The notes under the pieces are model-generated. The model was given only the letters and a program-made list of their open reading frames with translations, had not been told where the DNA came from and did not search any database. The translations under genes and the position numbers were made by a program. Below, one piece after another: positions 8,848-17,613 of a DNA stretch of 62,461 nucleotides (positions are counted from its first letter, which is position 1; each line of letters opens with the position of its first letter). Where the stretch lies: positions 1 through 62,461 of the forward strand of contig JAVECW010000148.1 in the NCBI GenBank assembly GCA_030841285.1, in the 5' to 3' direction. The stretch comes from Microbacteriaceae bacterium (lineage in GTDB: Bacteria > Actinomycetota > Actinomycetes > Actinomycetales > Microbacteriaceae).

Positions 8848-10124
8848 GCCACCTCTCCGAGCGCTTCGAGACGAAGGATGCGGCGCACCGCGAGCATCGC
8901 GGTGTACGTGCAGTAGATCCGCTTGCGCTCACCGGGATTGCGTGCGAGAAACTCGCGAAGTGCGCGAGCGGGATTGGGCTCGACGACGGAGCAGGGGATT
9001 TCGTCGTAGTTCAGACGCAGCCGGAGATCATGGGCTCGTGTCCCCGTAACCACGTCCACACCCTCGCCGAGGGGTGAGAAATCGACGTCCCAGATCCATG
9101 ACACATCGCGGCCATCCGCGTCGTTGTCGTTCAGCGCGATCATCGTGCTCACATTGCTGTGCTCGAATGCGGCCATCACGACACGGAATCCGCCGGGGTT
9201 CTTCACGAGGACGAGCTGGACCTCCTCGCCGTCAACGACCAGGGTTTCGCCACGACCGAAGGCCGGAACGATCGACGGTAGCGCTGCAAGCCCTCGCTTC
9301 GGCTCGAACGAGTCTCCAAGGACAGCACGACACGCAGCCACCGCTGCGACACCGTTGACCTGGTTGTAGAAGCCATCGAGAGGAAGTTGGAACTCGTGCG
9401 TGCGACCACCGAACGAAACGACACTCGTCGTGCCGACCTCTTCCAACACCGTTGCCGGGCTCGCGGCCTCAGCAGCAGGCGCTTCATCGACCTCCGAGGT
9501 CAGCTCGTCGTCGACGGCGTAGAGGTGGCGCAGCCGGTCGCTGATGCCGAAGCCGGATACGCGCGCGGTGACGTCCCTCAGGAAGTCCGCGGACCCGAGC
9601 CGCGGGTCAGCGAAGTTGACGACAAGCACATCCCGAGTCGCGACCGCCACCTTGTGCAGCATCTGGGTCGTTCGATCCATCTCGCCGTATCGATCCATCT
9701 GGTCGCGCATCACGTTCAGGAGCAGCGACACCTTGGGCTGGATCACGCGAACAAAAGAAACCGCGTGCGCCTCATCGATCTCGAGGACGGCGATGTCCGC
9801 GTCCAATCGACCGCGCATGTCGACGGAGCCCAGCAAGGCGGAGAGGATGCCCCGGCTGTAGTTGCTTCCGCTCGGGTTCGAGATGACAGTGAGCCCGTGC
9901 GCCGACAACAACTCGACGAGAATTTTCGTTGTTGTCGTCTTCCCGTTCGTGCCCGTCACCAGGATCACACCCCGCGGCAGCTGCCCCAATACCTTCGAAA
10001 GCAAATTGGGGGCGAAGAATTCCGTGACCAAGCCCGGTAGCGCGGAACCGCCGCCGCGTAGCCTCAGCGCGATGCGAAGCAGCTTGCCAACGGCAATCGC
10101 AGGGCTGTATCTGAAACCAAGCAA
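8844..10124 (-). CDS. murT: lipid II isoglutaminyl synthase, ligase subunit MurT
   Basis: This 426-residue Mur ligase-like enzyme uses ATP and ammonia from GatD to amidate the D-Glu of lipid II. The ATP-binding loop GTNGKTTT is at residues 58-65. The C-terminal MurT domain contains VLVKNPGGF and the Asp-rich ALNDNDADGRDVSWIWDVDF. The region around residues 200-245, where characterised MurT proteins carry a Cys4 zinc ribbon, is here an acidic Ala/Glu-rich linker without any cysteine. The start is TTG, nine bases after AAGGA; a TAA lies in frame just upstream and no ATG is available. The gene precedes gatD in the same operon. Confidence 0.93.
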   Translation of the reverse strand: MLGFRYSPAIAVGKLLRIALRLRGGGSALPGLVTEFFAPNLLSKVLGQLPRGVILVTGTNGKTTTTKILVELLSAHGLTVISNPSGSNYSRGILSALLGSVDMRGRLDADIAVLEIDEAHAVSFVRVIQPKVSLLLNVMRDQMDRYGEMDRTTQMLHKVAVATRDVLVVNFADPRLGSADFLRDVTARVSGFGISDRLRHLYAVDDELTSEVDEAPAAEAASPATVLEEVGTTSVVSFGGRTHEFQLPLDGFYNQVNGVAAVAACRAVLGDSFEPKRGLAALPSIVPAFGRGETLVVDGEEVQLVLVKNPGGFRVVMAAFEHSNVSTMIALNDNDADGRDVSWIWDVDFSPLGEGVDVVTGTRAHDLRLRLNYDEIPCSVVEPNPARALREFLARNPGERKRIYCTYTAMLAVRRILRLEALGEVA

Positions 10125-10319
10125 GAAGATGTGTCCTTAGAACCTCCCTAGACGGCACGGACGCCGAAAGCACACACCAGCGAGAGCTCAAGGGATTCTT
10201 CCACTACAACATCACAGGATGAGAGTCAGATAAGAATGGCCTTCGAAGCTTCATACGATTCAACAAGCGGATGCTAGGCACGCACATAGGAAGTACTCAT
10301 GCTCGTGGCTACGAGGATT

Positions 10320-10396
10320 TGGTAGGGCGGACGGGACTTGAACCCGTGACCGGCGGATTATGAGTCCGATGCTCTAACCAGCTGAGCTACCGCCCC
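10320..10396 (-). tRNA. tRNA-Met (anticodon CAT), CCA encoded
   Basis: A full cloverleaf reads on the minus strand. The acceptor arm GGGGCGG pairs with CCGCCCT (first pair G-U). The D-arm is GCTCAGCTGGTTAGAGC, the anticodon loop CTCATAA lies in the stem GGA/TCC, and the T-arm is CGGGTTCAAGTCCCG. It ends A-CCA. A CAT anticodon could also be a tRNA-Ile2 with lysidine, but the elongator Met reading is preferred. Confidence 0.88.
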
Positions 10397-10406
10397 GAGT
10401 GGCAAC

Positions 10407-11669
10407 CTACTCCTGAGTCGTCACCGGTGGGGCCGAGTCCATGACCGGGTCGGCCACCGGCTCACCACGATACAGGCTCTCGAACGTCGAGAGCGTGCGC
10501 TGGATGTCGTGCGCTGCAATCATCCGTAGCGATGCGTTCTTAAAGGCCTCGAGCTCCTGCTGCGGCATCGTCAGCAGCTCCTGCAACCGGTCCGCAAGCT
10601 CCTGCGCATTCCCCGGCTCGAACAGGAAGCCATTGTCGCCGTGGTGCACAAGGTGCGGCAGTGCCATCGCGTTAGCCGCCACAATGGGCAGCGCCGAGGC
10701 CATGGCCTCCATGGTCGCGATCGACTGCAGCTCCGCGATCGACGGCATCGCGAACACTGTCGCACGCGTGTACGCCTCGCGAAGCTGGTCATCCGTGACG
10801 TAGCCGGAGAAGACGACCCGATCGCCGAGACCAAGGCTCTGAGCCAGGTGCTCCAGGTTGCGCTTCTGGTCACCGCCGCCGACAATCTCGAGCGTGGCGC
10901 GCAGCTCCGCGGGGAGCAGGGCGACTGCCTTGAGCAGAACGTCGATCTGCTTCTCCCCCGTGATGCGGCCGACGAAGAGGATGCGGTTCTCAGAGTGCGT
11001 CTCAAAGTTCGGGGTGTAGTTCTGGGCGTCGATGCCACAGGAGATGGCGTGCACATTCTTGAGTCCGGTGTACTTCTCCAGGAACTGGGATGCCTTCACC
11101 GTCGGCGTGGTGACCGACTCCGCGCGGCCGAACGTGCGGCGGGCGGCCCGCCACGCCATGCCGACGGCGCGCTGCTGCACGCTCTTTGGCAGGAGCGTGA
11201 ATTCGAGCATGTTCTCCGGCATGAAATGATTCGTGCCGATGATCCGGATCCCGCGCTTCGCGGCCTCGATCGAAAGCCCGCGGCCAACGATGATGTGCGA
11301 CTGGAAGTGCACGACATCCGGCTTGACTTCGTCAAGGATGCGCGCACTGTTCTGCTTGATCCGCCACGGCATCGCAAATCTCAGCCAGTCATGCGGATAC
11401 CAGCGCAAGCTATACAGGCGGTGAGCGATGACCTTCTGGCCGTCGTACTCTTCGACCCAGGTACCGTGCTTGCTCGACGCCGCGGGCGCGACGATGTGCA
11501 CCTCGTGGCCTCGGGCGACGAGGCCGCTTGCGAGGCGCTCGGCAAAACGGGCGGCGCCGTTGACGTCCGGTGAGAACGTGTCGGCACCGATCAGGACTTT
11601 CATGGGCTTGTGAGCAGGCGATGTCGCGTCGCTGGCCACGAGCGGATGTGGGCCGCGCGGATCGGTCAA
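10407..11669 (-). CDS. GT4 family glycosyltransferase (PimB-like)
   Basis: This is a 420-residue GT-B fold retaining glycosyltransferase. The N-terminal domain begins MKVLIGADTFSPDVNGAARF, with the glycine loop typical of family GT4. The C-terminal nucleotide-sugar domain has GRITGEKQIDVLL and the E-x7-E motif within AELQSIATMEA. Close actinobacterial relatives include mannosyltransferases that act on phosphatidylinositol or glycolipids, so a membrane glycolipid acceptor is plausible but unproven. The TTG start at 11669 has AGGGAAA upstream; an ATG near 11601 (MKVLIGAD) is the alternative. The gene stands alone, upstream of tRNA-Met on the same strand. Confidence 0.85.
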   Translation of the reverse strand: MTDPRGPHPLVASDATSPAHKPMKVLIGADTFSPDVNGAARFAERLASGLVARGHEVHIVAPAASSKHGTWVEEYDGQKVIAHRLYSLRWYPHDWLRFAMPWRIKQNSARILDEVKPDVVHFQSHIIVGRGLSIEAAKRGIRIIGTNHFMPENMLEFTLLPKSVQQRAVGMAWRAARRTFGRAESVTTPTVKASQFLEKYTGLKNVHAISCGIDAQNYTPNFETHSENRILFVGRITGEKQIDVLLKAVALLPAELRATLEIVGGGDQKRNLEHLAQSLGLGDRVVFSGYVTDDQLREAYTRATVFAMPSIAELQSIATMEAMASALPIVAANAMALPHLVHHGDNGFLFEPGNAQELADRLQELLTMPQQELEAFKNASLRMIAAHDIQRTLSTFESLYRGEPVADPVMDSAPPVTTQE

Positions 11670-11717
11670 GTGGCGTTTCCCTACGTGTGTGAGCCGGTTA
11701 GGGGCTGATTCAATGGC

Positions 11718-12683
11718 TTAGTCTAGGCCGCCTGCACCCTCCCTGTCAGGCTTGCCCAGTGCGCGTGCCGCATTCACGAGTGCATCCTCCTGCGTCTGAG
11801 GGTGATGTTTCGCGAGCAGGAAGACGCCCCAGGTTGCCACGGCGCCGAAGAGCACGAACGCGATACCCGCCCACAGCGGCGCTTGCGTTGCCTCGTTGAG
11901 GATGACGATTCCGATGGTCACGGCGACGAGCGGGTCGACCACGGTAAGGCCGGCGATCACCAGGTCTGGCGGGCCGGAAGAGTATGCATTCTGCACGAAG
12001 TACGCGCCGAGGCCCGCCGCAGCGAACAGCCCGATGATGCACAGGATGATCCACCAGTCGGCATGGCCCTGCGTCACCCGCGCGATCACGACCTTTGCGA
12101 GCGTCGCGACGAAACCGTAGAGAATGCCGGCGGCGATGATGTACATGATGGCCTTGAACCGGTTGCGCAGGAGCCCGAACAGCACTCCGAACGCGGCGAG
12201 GACGACCGCGAGAATGACCAGGATCAGGATGAGCGCATTATCCGAGACATCCACCTCGCGGGCGAAGAACGCGGCAACGAGCACGAACGCGCCAACGCCG
12301 CCGACACAGAGACTGATCGCGACGATCGAGCTGCGATTGAGCTTGAGCTTGCTCACGCGCGCATTGACGATGGCCGTCATCACAAGAGCAACGGCCCCGA
12401 GCGGCTGCACGACGATAAGCGGCGATACAACCAGGCTCGCGAGCTGGAAGGCGATCGCCAGCCCGAGCATGAGCGTGCCGACGACCCAGGACGGGCGCGC
12501 GAGCAACAGCCCAAGTTGTTTCGGGCTGAGGCCGCCACTGGCATTCTGCGTGCTCGCCTCGACCTTGGCGACACCATGGTGCTGAAGCTGGGCACCCAAT
12601 GAGAGGAACACAGCACCGACGAGCGCGATGGGGATCCCCAGGAACTGGCTCGGCCTCAGCGCGAGCTGCCCGGCCGTATCCAT
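11718..12683 (-). CDS. DMT-superfamily membrane transporter
   Basis: This integral membrane protein of about 321 residues has around nine to ten hydrophobic segments, beginning IPIALVGAVFLSLGAQLQ and ending GIAFVLFGAVATWGVFLLA. The layout, with a conserved Pro near the end of the second half (VVDPLVAVTIGIVILNE), fits the drug/metabolite transporter superfamily. The substrate cannot be told. The ATG at 12683 is preferred. An in-frame GTG at 12698 is possible, but extending further would run into the divergent def gene. The C-terminal tail is soluble and charged. Confidence 0.8.
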   Translation of the reverse strand: MDTAGQLALRPSQFLGIPIALVGAVFLSLGAQLQHHGVAKVEASTQNASGGLSPKQLGLLLARPSWVVGTLMLGLAIAFQLASLVVSPLIVVQPLGAVALVMTAIVNARVSKLKLNRSSIVAISLCVGGVGAFVLVAAFFAREVDVSDNALILILVILAVVLAAFGVLFGLLRNRFKAIMYIIAAGILYGFVATLAKVVIARVTQGHADWWIILCIIGLFAAAGLGAYFVQNAYSSGPPDLVIAGLTVVDPLVAVTIGIVILNEATQAPLWAGIAFVLFGAVATWGVFLLAKHHPQTQEDALVNAARALGKPDREGAGGLD

Positions 12684-12738
12684 CAGGTCCGCAGTCACGT
12701 CACGACGATACCCACAATCCGGCCGATATTCTTGGAGA

Positions 12739-13305
12739 ATGGCCGTCCTCCCGATCCGGATTTCCGGAGACCCCGTCCTGCACGCTCCAGCCCTCGCCGT
12801 GGGCGCGTTCGACGATGACCTCCGCACGCTCGTCGCCGACATGTTCGAGACGATGGCCGCCGCTCCGGGCGTCGGCCTGGCCGCGCCACAGATCGGCGTT
12901 CCGCTGCGATTGTTCGTTTACGACTGGATCGACGAGGACGGAGTCGAGCACGGCGGCACCGCGATCAATCCCGTCCTCTGGCTCAGCCCGACACCCGTCG
13001 GAGAGGCGGATGAGGACGAAGAGTCGGAAGGATGCCTCTCGTTCCCCGGCGAGCGCTTTCCCCTCCGCCGCGCGGAACATGCGATCCTGCAGGCGGTCGA
13101 TCTCGAGGGAGAGCCGTTCGAGGTGCACGCATCCGGCTGGCTCGCGCGCATCTTCCAGCATGAGTTCGACCACCTCGACGGCCTGCTCTATGTCGACCGT
13201 CTGGACCAGCCGCACGACAAGGCCGCGGCCAAGGTCCTGCGCAAGAGCGGCTGGGGCGTCCCCGACCAAAGCTGGCTCCCCGGCGTCGACCACCTCGAGG
13301 ACTAG
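12739..13305 (+). CDS. def: peptide deformylase
   Basis: This 188-residue metalloenzyme removes the N-formyl group from nascent proteins. All three family motifs are present: GVGLAAPQIG (residues 44-53), EGCLSFPG with metal ligand Cys99, and QHEFDHLDG with metal ligands His141 and His145 and catalytic Glu142. The ATG at 12739 follows GGAG closely and gives the canonical N-terminus (AVLPIRISGDPVL). The gene is divergent from the DMT transporter, with 55 bases between starts. Length and motifs are typical. Confidence 0.96.
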   Translation: MAVLPIRISGDPVLHAPALAVGAFDDDLRTLVADMFETMAAAPGVGLAAPQIGVPLRLFVYDWIDEDGVEHGGTAINPVLWLSPTPVGEADEDEESEGCLSFPGERFPLRRAEHAILQAVDLEGEPFEVHASGWLARIFQHEFDHLDGLLYVDRLDQPHDKAAAKVLRKSGWGVPDQSWLPGVDHLED

Positions 13306-13387
13306 AGGGCCAGATCGCGCCGATCCTCTGGGCCGCGAGGGGTACTCGCAGCCCGGAGGAGGGTCGATCGTTGCGGGCCGGTGTGCC

Positions 13388-13747
13388 CTACGGATTGGTC
13401 GGGCGGTTGGCGCGAAGTACCTCGAGACGCGCCCGGTATTCGGTCTCGTCGATGTCACCCTGAGCGAAACGCTCGGCCAGGGTCTTCTCGGCGGACTGCG
13501 TGCCGCTCTCCCCGTGTCCCCAGCCGTGCCCTGCGCCTGGGCCAAATCCGGGGCCATAGCCGCGTCCGTACGGGCCGTATCCCGCGCGGCGCCAGCGGCG
13601 GCCCACCAGCGTGAAGATGAGCACGAAGACACCGATCCAGAACAGTGGGATCAGGAGGAAGAGCCAGCCGAAGCCGCCAACCCCTCCGCCTCCCCAGTGA
13701 GCGCCGACATCGGCGGCTCCGGATGCGACAGCAAGTGAAGTCAACAT
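13388..13747 (-). CDS. SHOCT-domain membrane protein
   Basis: The protein is about 119 residues. It has one clear membrane segment (GFGWLFLLIPLFWIGVFVLIFTL), then a Gly/Tyr/Arg-rich linker (RRAGYGPYGRGYGPGFGPG), then a C-terminal SHOCT motif (ERFAQGDIDETEYRARLEVL). SHOCT domains occur at the ends of many small bacterial proteins and are thought to mediate oligomerisation; the exact role here is unknown. An in-frame TTG at 13759 is the alternative start. The gene lies just downstream of a two-component system on the same strand, which may indicate co-transcription. Confidence 0.85.
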   Translation of the reverse strand: MLTSLAVASGAADVGAHWGGGGVGGFGWLFLLIPLFWIGVFVLIFTLVGRRWRRAGYGPYGRGYGPGFGPGAGHGWGHGESGTQSAEKTLAERFAQGDIDETEYRARLEVLRANRPTNP

Positions 13748-13875
13748 GGTCAGTTCCAATCATCGAAGTGTGATCCACCGGCGGCGAATCGTTACTTCCA
13801 GCATCGAGTTCCACCGGCCGGAGCGAATCCGCCGCACGGAGTGACCTCGCGTACTCCCCCGGGAGCAGAAGCCAA

Positions 13876-14535
13876 CTACCAACCGGGCTGAACCAGACCG
13901 GTCTCGTACGCGACGACGACCAGGTGCACACGATCGCGCGCGCCGAGCTTCGTCATGATCCGCGAGACATGGGTCTTCGCCGTGAGCGGGCTCAGGAACA
14001 GCTGTCCCCCGATCTCGGCATTGGTGAGGCCCTGTCCGACGAGCGTGAGCACCTCACGCTCTCGCTCGGTCAGGGCGTCGAGCGCCGTCGTTTCCGGCGC
14101 GACCCGGAGGCCGCCCGCCAAGCGCTCCAACAGTCGCCTCGTGACGCCCGGCGACAGCAGCGCATCTCCTGCCGCAGCAACGCGCACGGCACGAATCAAC
14201 TCGACGGGCTCCGTGTCCTTGACCAGGAAACCACTCGCCCCCGCACGAATCGCCTGGGCGACGTACTCGTCCAGCTCGAACGTCGTCACGATGACGATGT
14301 GCGTCCCGGCGAGAGCAGGGTCACCGACAATGCGCTCGGTCGCCCAGAGCCCGTCACCCTCTGGCATGCGGATGTCCATCAGGATGACATCGGGACGCGT
14401 CTCGATCGCAGCAGCGACGGCATCCGACCCCGTTGCGGCCTCGGCGACGACCTCCATGTCCTGCTCGGACTCGAGCAGCGCACGAAACCCGGCACGAATG
14501 AGGTGCTGGTCATCGGCGAGCAGGACCCGGATCAC
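13876..14535 (-). CDS. NarL/LuxR-family response regulator
   Basis: This 219-residue regulator has an N-terminal receiver domain (IRVLLADDQHLIRAGF) with phospho-acceptor Asp54 in ILMDIRMPEGDG and the conserved Lys in GFLVKDTEP. The C-terminal LuxR-type helix-turn-helix includes LTEREREVLTLVGQGLTNAEI. The GTG start overlaps the stop of the upstream kinase gene (GTGA), so it is coupled to its cognate sensor. The target genes are not visible here. Confidence 0.94.
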   Translation of the reverse strand: MIRVLLADDQHLIRAGFRALLESEQDMEVVAEAATGSDAVAAAIETRPDVILMDIRMPEGDGLWATERIVGDPALAGTHIVIVTTFELDEYVAQAIRAGASGFLVKDTEPVELIRAVRVAAAGDALLSPGVTRRLLERLAGGLRVAPETTALDALTEREREVLTLVGQGLTNAEIGGQLFLSPLTAKTHVSRIMTKLGARDRVHLVVVAYETGLVQPGW

Positions 14536-15776
14536 ACGCCAGACCCTTCCCTGCCGTTATCCGGATGCGATCGCGCTGGAATGCGCGCACGCACGCGGAA
14601 GCCCCCACCGGGCAGCGACCCGGCCTCGAGCGTGCCGCCGAGCAGCTCTGCGCGCTCACGCATGCCGACGAGCCCTCGCCCCTGCTCGGCCTCCGGGTCA
14701 CCCCCACGACCGTCATCCGTGATTGTGACGAGATGGTCGCCGCCGTCGTCCTCGAGCACGACACTCACCTGGCTGGCCTGTGCGTGCCGACCGGCGTTCG
14801 TGAGCGACTCCTGCACGATCCGGAAGATCGCGAGCTGGCCGGCCGACGGAATGCCGTCCGGCAGCCGGTTGTCGAGACGCACCGCCAGGCCGGCCTGGAC
14901 AAACGAGGCGACGAGCGATGGAAGCCGCTCGAGGTCGGGCTCTGGCGAGCGCGCAGCCGGCTCCCCCTCAGCGCGCAGGAATCCGAGGACTCCGCGCACC
15001 TCCTCGAGCGCCTGGTTGCTCGTGGTCTTGATCGCCGCAAGGCTCTCCCTGGCGCGCTCTGGCTGGCTCTCGAAAAGGTGCAGGCCGACGCCCGCCTGCA
15101 CGCTGATCTGCGACAGCGAATGCGCGAGCACATCGTGCAGTTCACGGGCGATGCGTACACGCTCCGCCTCGGCCGCCGACTGCCGCCTGGCCGCCACCTG
15201 CCTGGACATCTCGCGGTAGCGCTCGCGACGGTTGCGAATGGCCTCGCCCATGCCCACAAGCAGGCAGAGCACGAGCGCGGTCATGAGCGGGCGGATGATC
15301 GCCACCGACGATGACGTCAGGAGGTACGCAGCGAGCGGCCAGACGATCGCCAGCCCCGCCAACGTGCCCCAGACCCAGGTGCGGGCACCCCGGATGATGC
15401 CTGAAACGACCGCGAATGCCAGCACGATGCTCGCCAGCGGCGGTCCCGTCCCCAGAGCAATCGCAGGGGCGACCAGAATGCCCACGATGGCGACCATGGG
15501 ACCAGGATGCTCGCGCATGGTGAGGAGCAGGAACGAAGAAAAGAAGGCGATGACGAGGGCGGCGGTCGTCAGAGTGGCGCCGCTGCCTCGTCCATGCTCA
15601 ATGGACGTGAGGAGCCCAGGGAGCTGGAACAACAGGGCAATGACCACCGGAAACCAGCGTGCGCCGCGCGACCAACCCCGTCGCCCTGGCGGACCCTGCC
15701 GCCACGGTCCTCCAGCCCAGGGCGGAGAATGCTCAGGGCGCGCAGGCCAGCCGTCTTCGTGCTCGCTGGTGCGCAT
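14532..15776 (-). CDS. NarL-type sensor histidine kinase
   Basis: This 414-residue membrane kinase begins with a Pro/Gly/Trp-rich cytoplasmic tail. About five hydrophobic segments follow (residues 42-175). The HisKA_3 dimerisation and phospho-acceptor helix has ERVRIARELHDVLAHSLS with His214, and an HATPase_c domain has ESLTNAGRHAQAS and DDGRGGDPEAEQGRGLVGMRERA. No large extracellular sensor domain is present, so it probably senses a membrane-associated cue. It forms a pair with the response regulator that overlaps its stop. Confidence 0.94.
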   Translation of the reverse strand: MRTSEHEDGWPARPEHSPPWAGGPWRQGPPGRRGWSRGARWFPVVIALLFQLPGLLTSIEHGRGSGATLTTAALVIAFFSSFLLLTMREHPGPMVAIVGILVAPAIALGTGPPLASIVLAFAVVSGIIRGARTWVWGTLAGLAIVWPLAAYLLTSSSVAIIRPLMTALVLCLLVGMGEAIRNRRERYREMSRQVAARRQSAAEAERVRIARELHDVLAHSLSQISVQAGVGLHLFESQPERARESLAAIKTTSNQALEEVRGVLGFLRAEGEPAARSPEPDLERLPSLVASFVQAGLAVRLDNRLPDGIPSAGQLAIFRIVQESLTNAGRHAQASQVSVVLEDDGGDHLVTITDDGRGGDPEAEQGRGLVGMRERAELLGGTLEAGSLPGGGFRVRARIPARSHPDNGREGSGV

Positions 15777-15901
15777 CTTCCCATGCTAGTCAGCACACGA
15801 GCCCCGGCAGATCGGCCCGAGAGAGACCGTTCGGCTACTCCCAGCGGAGTACGAGGATGCCACCGCTTCCGTTCGCACAGGAGCGGCGTACACTTCCCGC
15901 A

Positions 15902-16063
15902 ATGGTGATCTTAGTGATCGTTCTCCTCGCGATTTGGCTGATCCTCGCCGTCGTCGGATTCGCAATCAAGGGCCTTGTCTGGCTCGCCCTCATCGGCATC
16001 ATCCTGTTCGTCGTCACCTCGATCATCGGATGGATCAGGGCCGCCGCGCGCCGCAGGGTCTAG
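15902..16063 (+). CDS. small hydrophobic membrane protein (53 residues)
   Basis: This is a 53-residue peptide made almost wholly of two hydrophobic helices (LVIVLLAIWLILAVVGFAI and VWLALIGIILFVVTSIIGW) and an Arg-rich C-terminal tail (RAAARRR). Similar tiny hydrophobic proteins are common and conserved in Actinobacteria and have no assigned function. The ATG at 15902 is the natural start. The TAG stop lies inside a CTAG that also encodes the stop of the convergent gene. Confidence 0.75.
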   Translation: MVILVIVLLAIWLILAVVGFAIKGLVWLALIGIILFVVTSIIGWIRAAARRRV

Positions 16064-16266
16064 CCCGACTCGCTTGGAGTGGGATACCCGTACTCGTAGA
16101 CGCCCTTGCGCGATGGCTGGTGCTTGAGCAGCGAGTAGGTGAAGCCGTCGTGTTCCACGGTTTCCTGCGGCTCGTGACCATCGAGGTAGTCGACCAGGAT
16201 CCATGTCCCTGAGCCCACGCGCGGATTGCCTTGGAGAATCGCCTTATACGTCGGTTGCTCGTCCAT
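16060..16266 (-). CDS. hypothetical 68-residue protein
   Basis: This small soluble protein begins MDEQPTYKAILQGNPRVG and contains SGTWILVDYLDGHEPQETV, then FTYSLLKHQPSRKG. The pattern suggests a single compact beta-rich domain. I do not recognise the family. The ATG at 16266 gives a plausible start; a longer reading to 16365 would run towards the upstream terminator and is less likely. Its stop overlaps the stop of the convergent hydrophobic-peptide gene through a shared CTAG. Confidence 0.6.
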   Translation of the reverse strand: MDEQPTYKAILQGNPRVGSGTWILVDYLDGHEPQETVEHDGFTYSLLKHQPSRKGVYEYGYPTPSESG

Positions 16267-16367
16267 CGCTTCTACCCACTTCCCTGTGGCTGACCGGTCA
16301 GTGACCGGCCTGCTGCCGATGGTAGACCTCGCGGGTGCATCCGTCTGCCCCCTACGCGGGAGCAACG

Positions 16368-16400
16368 AAAAAGGCCCAGGTCGTGGAGGACCCGGGCCTT
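16368..16400 (-). terminator. Rho-independent terminator after tRNA-Asn
   Basis: On the minus strand AAGGCCCGGGTC pairs with GACCTGGGCCTT (one mismatch) around CTCCAC and is followed by TTTTT. It ends the transcript of the tRNA gene three bases upstream. Confidence 0.88.
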
Positions 16401-16402
16401 CG

Positions 16403-16475
16403 CTCCCCGACTTGGACTCGAACCAAGAACCTGCCGGTTAACAGCCGGCTGCTCTGCCAATTGAGCTATCGAGGA
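16403..16475 (-). tRNA. tRNA-Asn (anticodon GTT)
   Basis: A 73-base cloverleaf reads on the minus strand. The acceptor TCCTCGA pairs with TCGGGGA, the D-arm is GCTCAATTGGCAGAGC, the anticodon loop is CTGTTAA, the T-arm is TTGGTTCGAGTCCAA, and the discriminator is G. CCA is not encoded. A strong terminator follows directly. Confidence 0.95.
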
Positions 16476-16602
16476 ATGCTTGAACAGCGTTGCTACTTTA
16501 CCAAAGGAATCGATCCGTCAAAATCGAACCCCGCGTTTGGCAATCCCGGTCCGCACTTCGGATCGCGCGTCGCGCCGGCCGCCACCCGCGCATCGCGCCG
16601 CT

Positions 16603-17613
16603 CTAGTATCCGGACTCCGGGTCGACCACTCCGATAAACCGCCCGTCCCCGAGGAATGCTTCGACATTCAGGCGGATCCGCTCGGCGAGCAGCGGAGCCG
16701 TCATTTCGGGCGTGTCGGCCGCGTGCGGGGTCACGATGCAGTTCGGCTCCGACCAGAGCGGATGCCCGTCCGGCAGCGGCTCCGGATCGGTCACGTCGAC
16801 CCCGGCGCCCGCGATTTCGCCGCTCGCGAGAGCATCGACGAGCGCGTCGGTGTCGACCAGGCCACCGCGCGCGATGTTCACGAGGTACGCCGACGGCTTC
16901 ATGAGTGCGAACTCGCGCTTGCCGAGGAGCCGCGTGGTCCCCTCGACGAGCGCTGCTGCCACGATGACAACGTCGGCGTCCGGGAGCACGTCGGCGAGAG
17001 CATCCGATTGCACGGTCCTGACAGCGTCCGCGACCGGCTCAGCGGAGCGCCGGACGATCGTCACGTGCGTGTCAAAAGGCGCGAGAAGCCGCAGCAGTTC
17101 GAGCGCGATACCGCCCGCGCCGATGATGACGACGTTGAGCCCGTAGAGCGATCGGCCCTCTGGGACGGTGCTCCAACTCGTTGCACGAACGCGCTTCGGA
17201 ATCATGCGAAGCAGGGCGAGAGCCAGCACCAGGGCATGCTCGGCGACCGGCTCGGCGTACGCACCTTTGGCGCTCGTCCAGAGCAAGCCGGGACGCGCAT
17301 TCGCACGCAGCACGTCGGCATAGGCATCGACACCTGCCAGGGGCAATTGGACCCAGCCGATCTGCGGGTTCTCCTGCAGGACCTCCCTGAGCTGCTCCGG
17401 GTTGCTGTACGACAGCCAGAGCAGGCCCCGGGTGTTCTCCGAGAGGTCCTCGACCACGCCACCGCCGGCCTCCACCGCGTCGACGAACTCCTGCTTCGGG
17501 CGTGGGAGAAGGGCGATCGGGCCGGGCTCCGGTCGACCCTCGGGCGGCAGCGGCGCAACGGTCTCCGCGAGGACGGCCCTGTGTTGGCCTGGCCCACGAC
17601 GCGAGCCGGTCAT
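16603..17613 (-). CDS. D-isomer-specific 2-hydroxyacid dehydrogenase family protein
   Basis: This 336-residue NAD(P)-dependent dehydrogenase has the nucleotide-binding loop VVIIGAGGIALELL in the middle. The catalytic region includes VNIARGGLVDTDALVDAL, the acidic DVTDPEPLPDGHPLW, and the catalytic His in IVTPHAADTPEM. The substrate is not evident; the family includes glyoxylate/hydroxypyruvate and other 2-oxoacid reductases. Its ATG overlaps the stop of the upstream ABC ATPase (ATGA), making it the last gene of the importer operon. That coupling suggests it processes an imported or related compound, which is inference. Confidence 0.85.
   Translation of the reverse strand: MTGSRRGPGQHRAVLAETVAPLPPEGRPEPGPIALLPRPKQEFVDAVEAGGGVVEDLSENTRGLLWLSYSNPEQLREVLQENPQIGWVQLPLAGVDAYADVLRANARPGLLWTSAKGAYAEPVAEHALVLALALLRMIPKRVRATSWSTVPEGRSLYGLNVVIIGAGGIALELLRLLAPFDTHVTIVRRSAEPVADAVRTVQSDALADVLPDADVVIVAAALVEGTTRLLGKREFALMKPSAYLVNIARGGLVDTDALVDALASGEIAGAGVDVTDPEPLPDGHPLWSEPNCIVTPHAADTPEMTAPLLAERIRLNVEAFLGDGRFIGVVDPESGY

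Noticed and set aside
10320-10396. tRNA-Ile2 (lysidine at the CAT anticodon) instead of tRNA-Met
   Set aside because: The sequence looks more like elongator tRNA-Met, but this cannot be fully excluded without a model-based scan.
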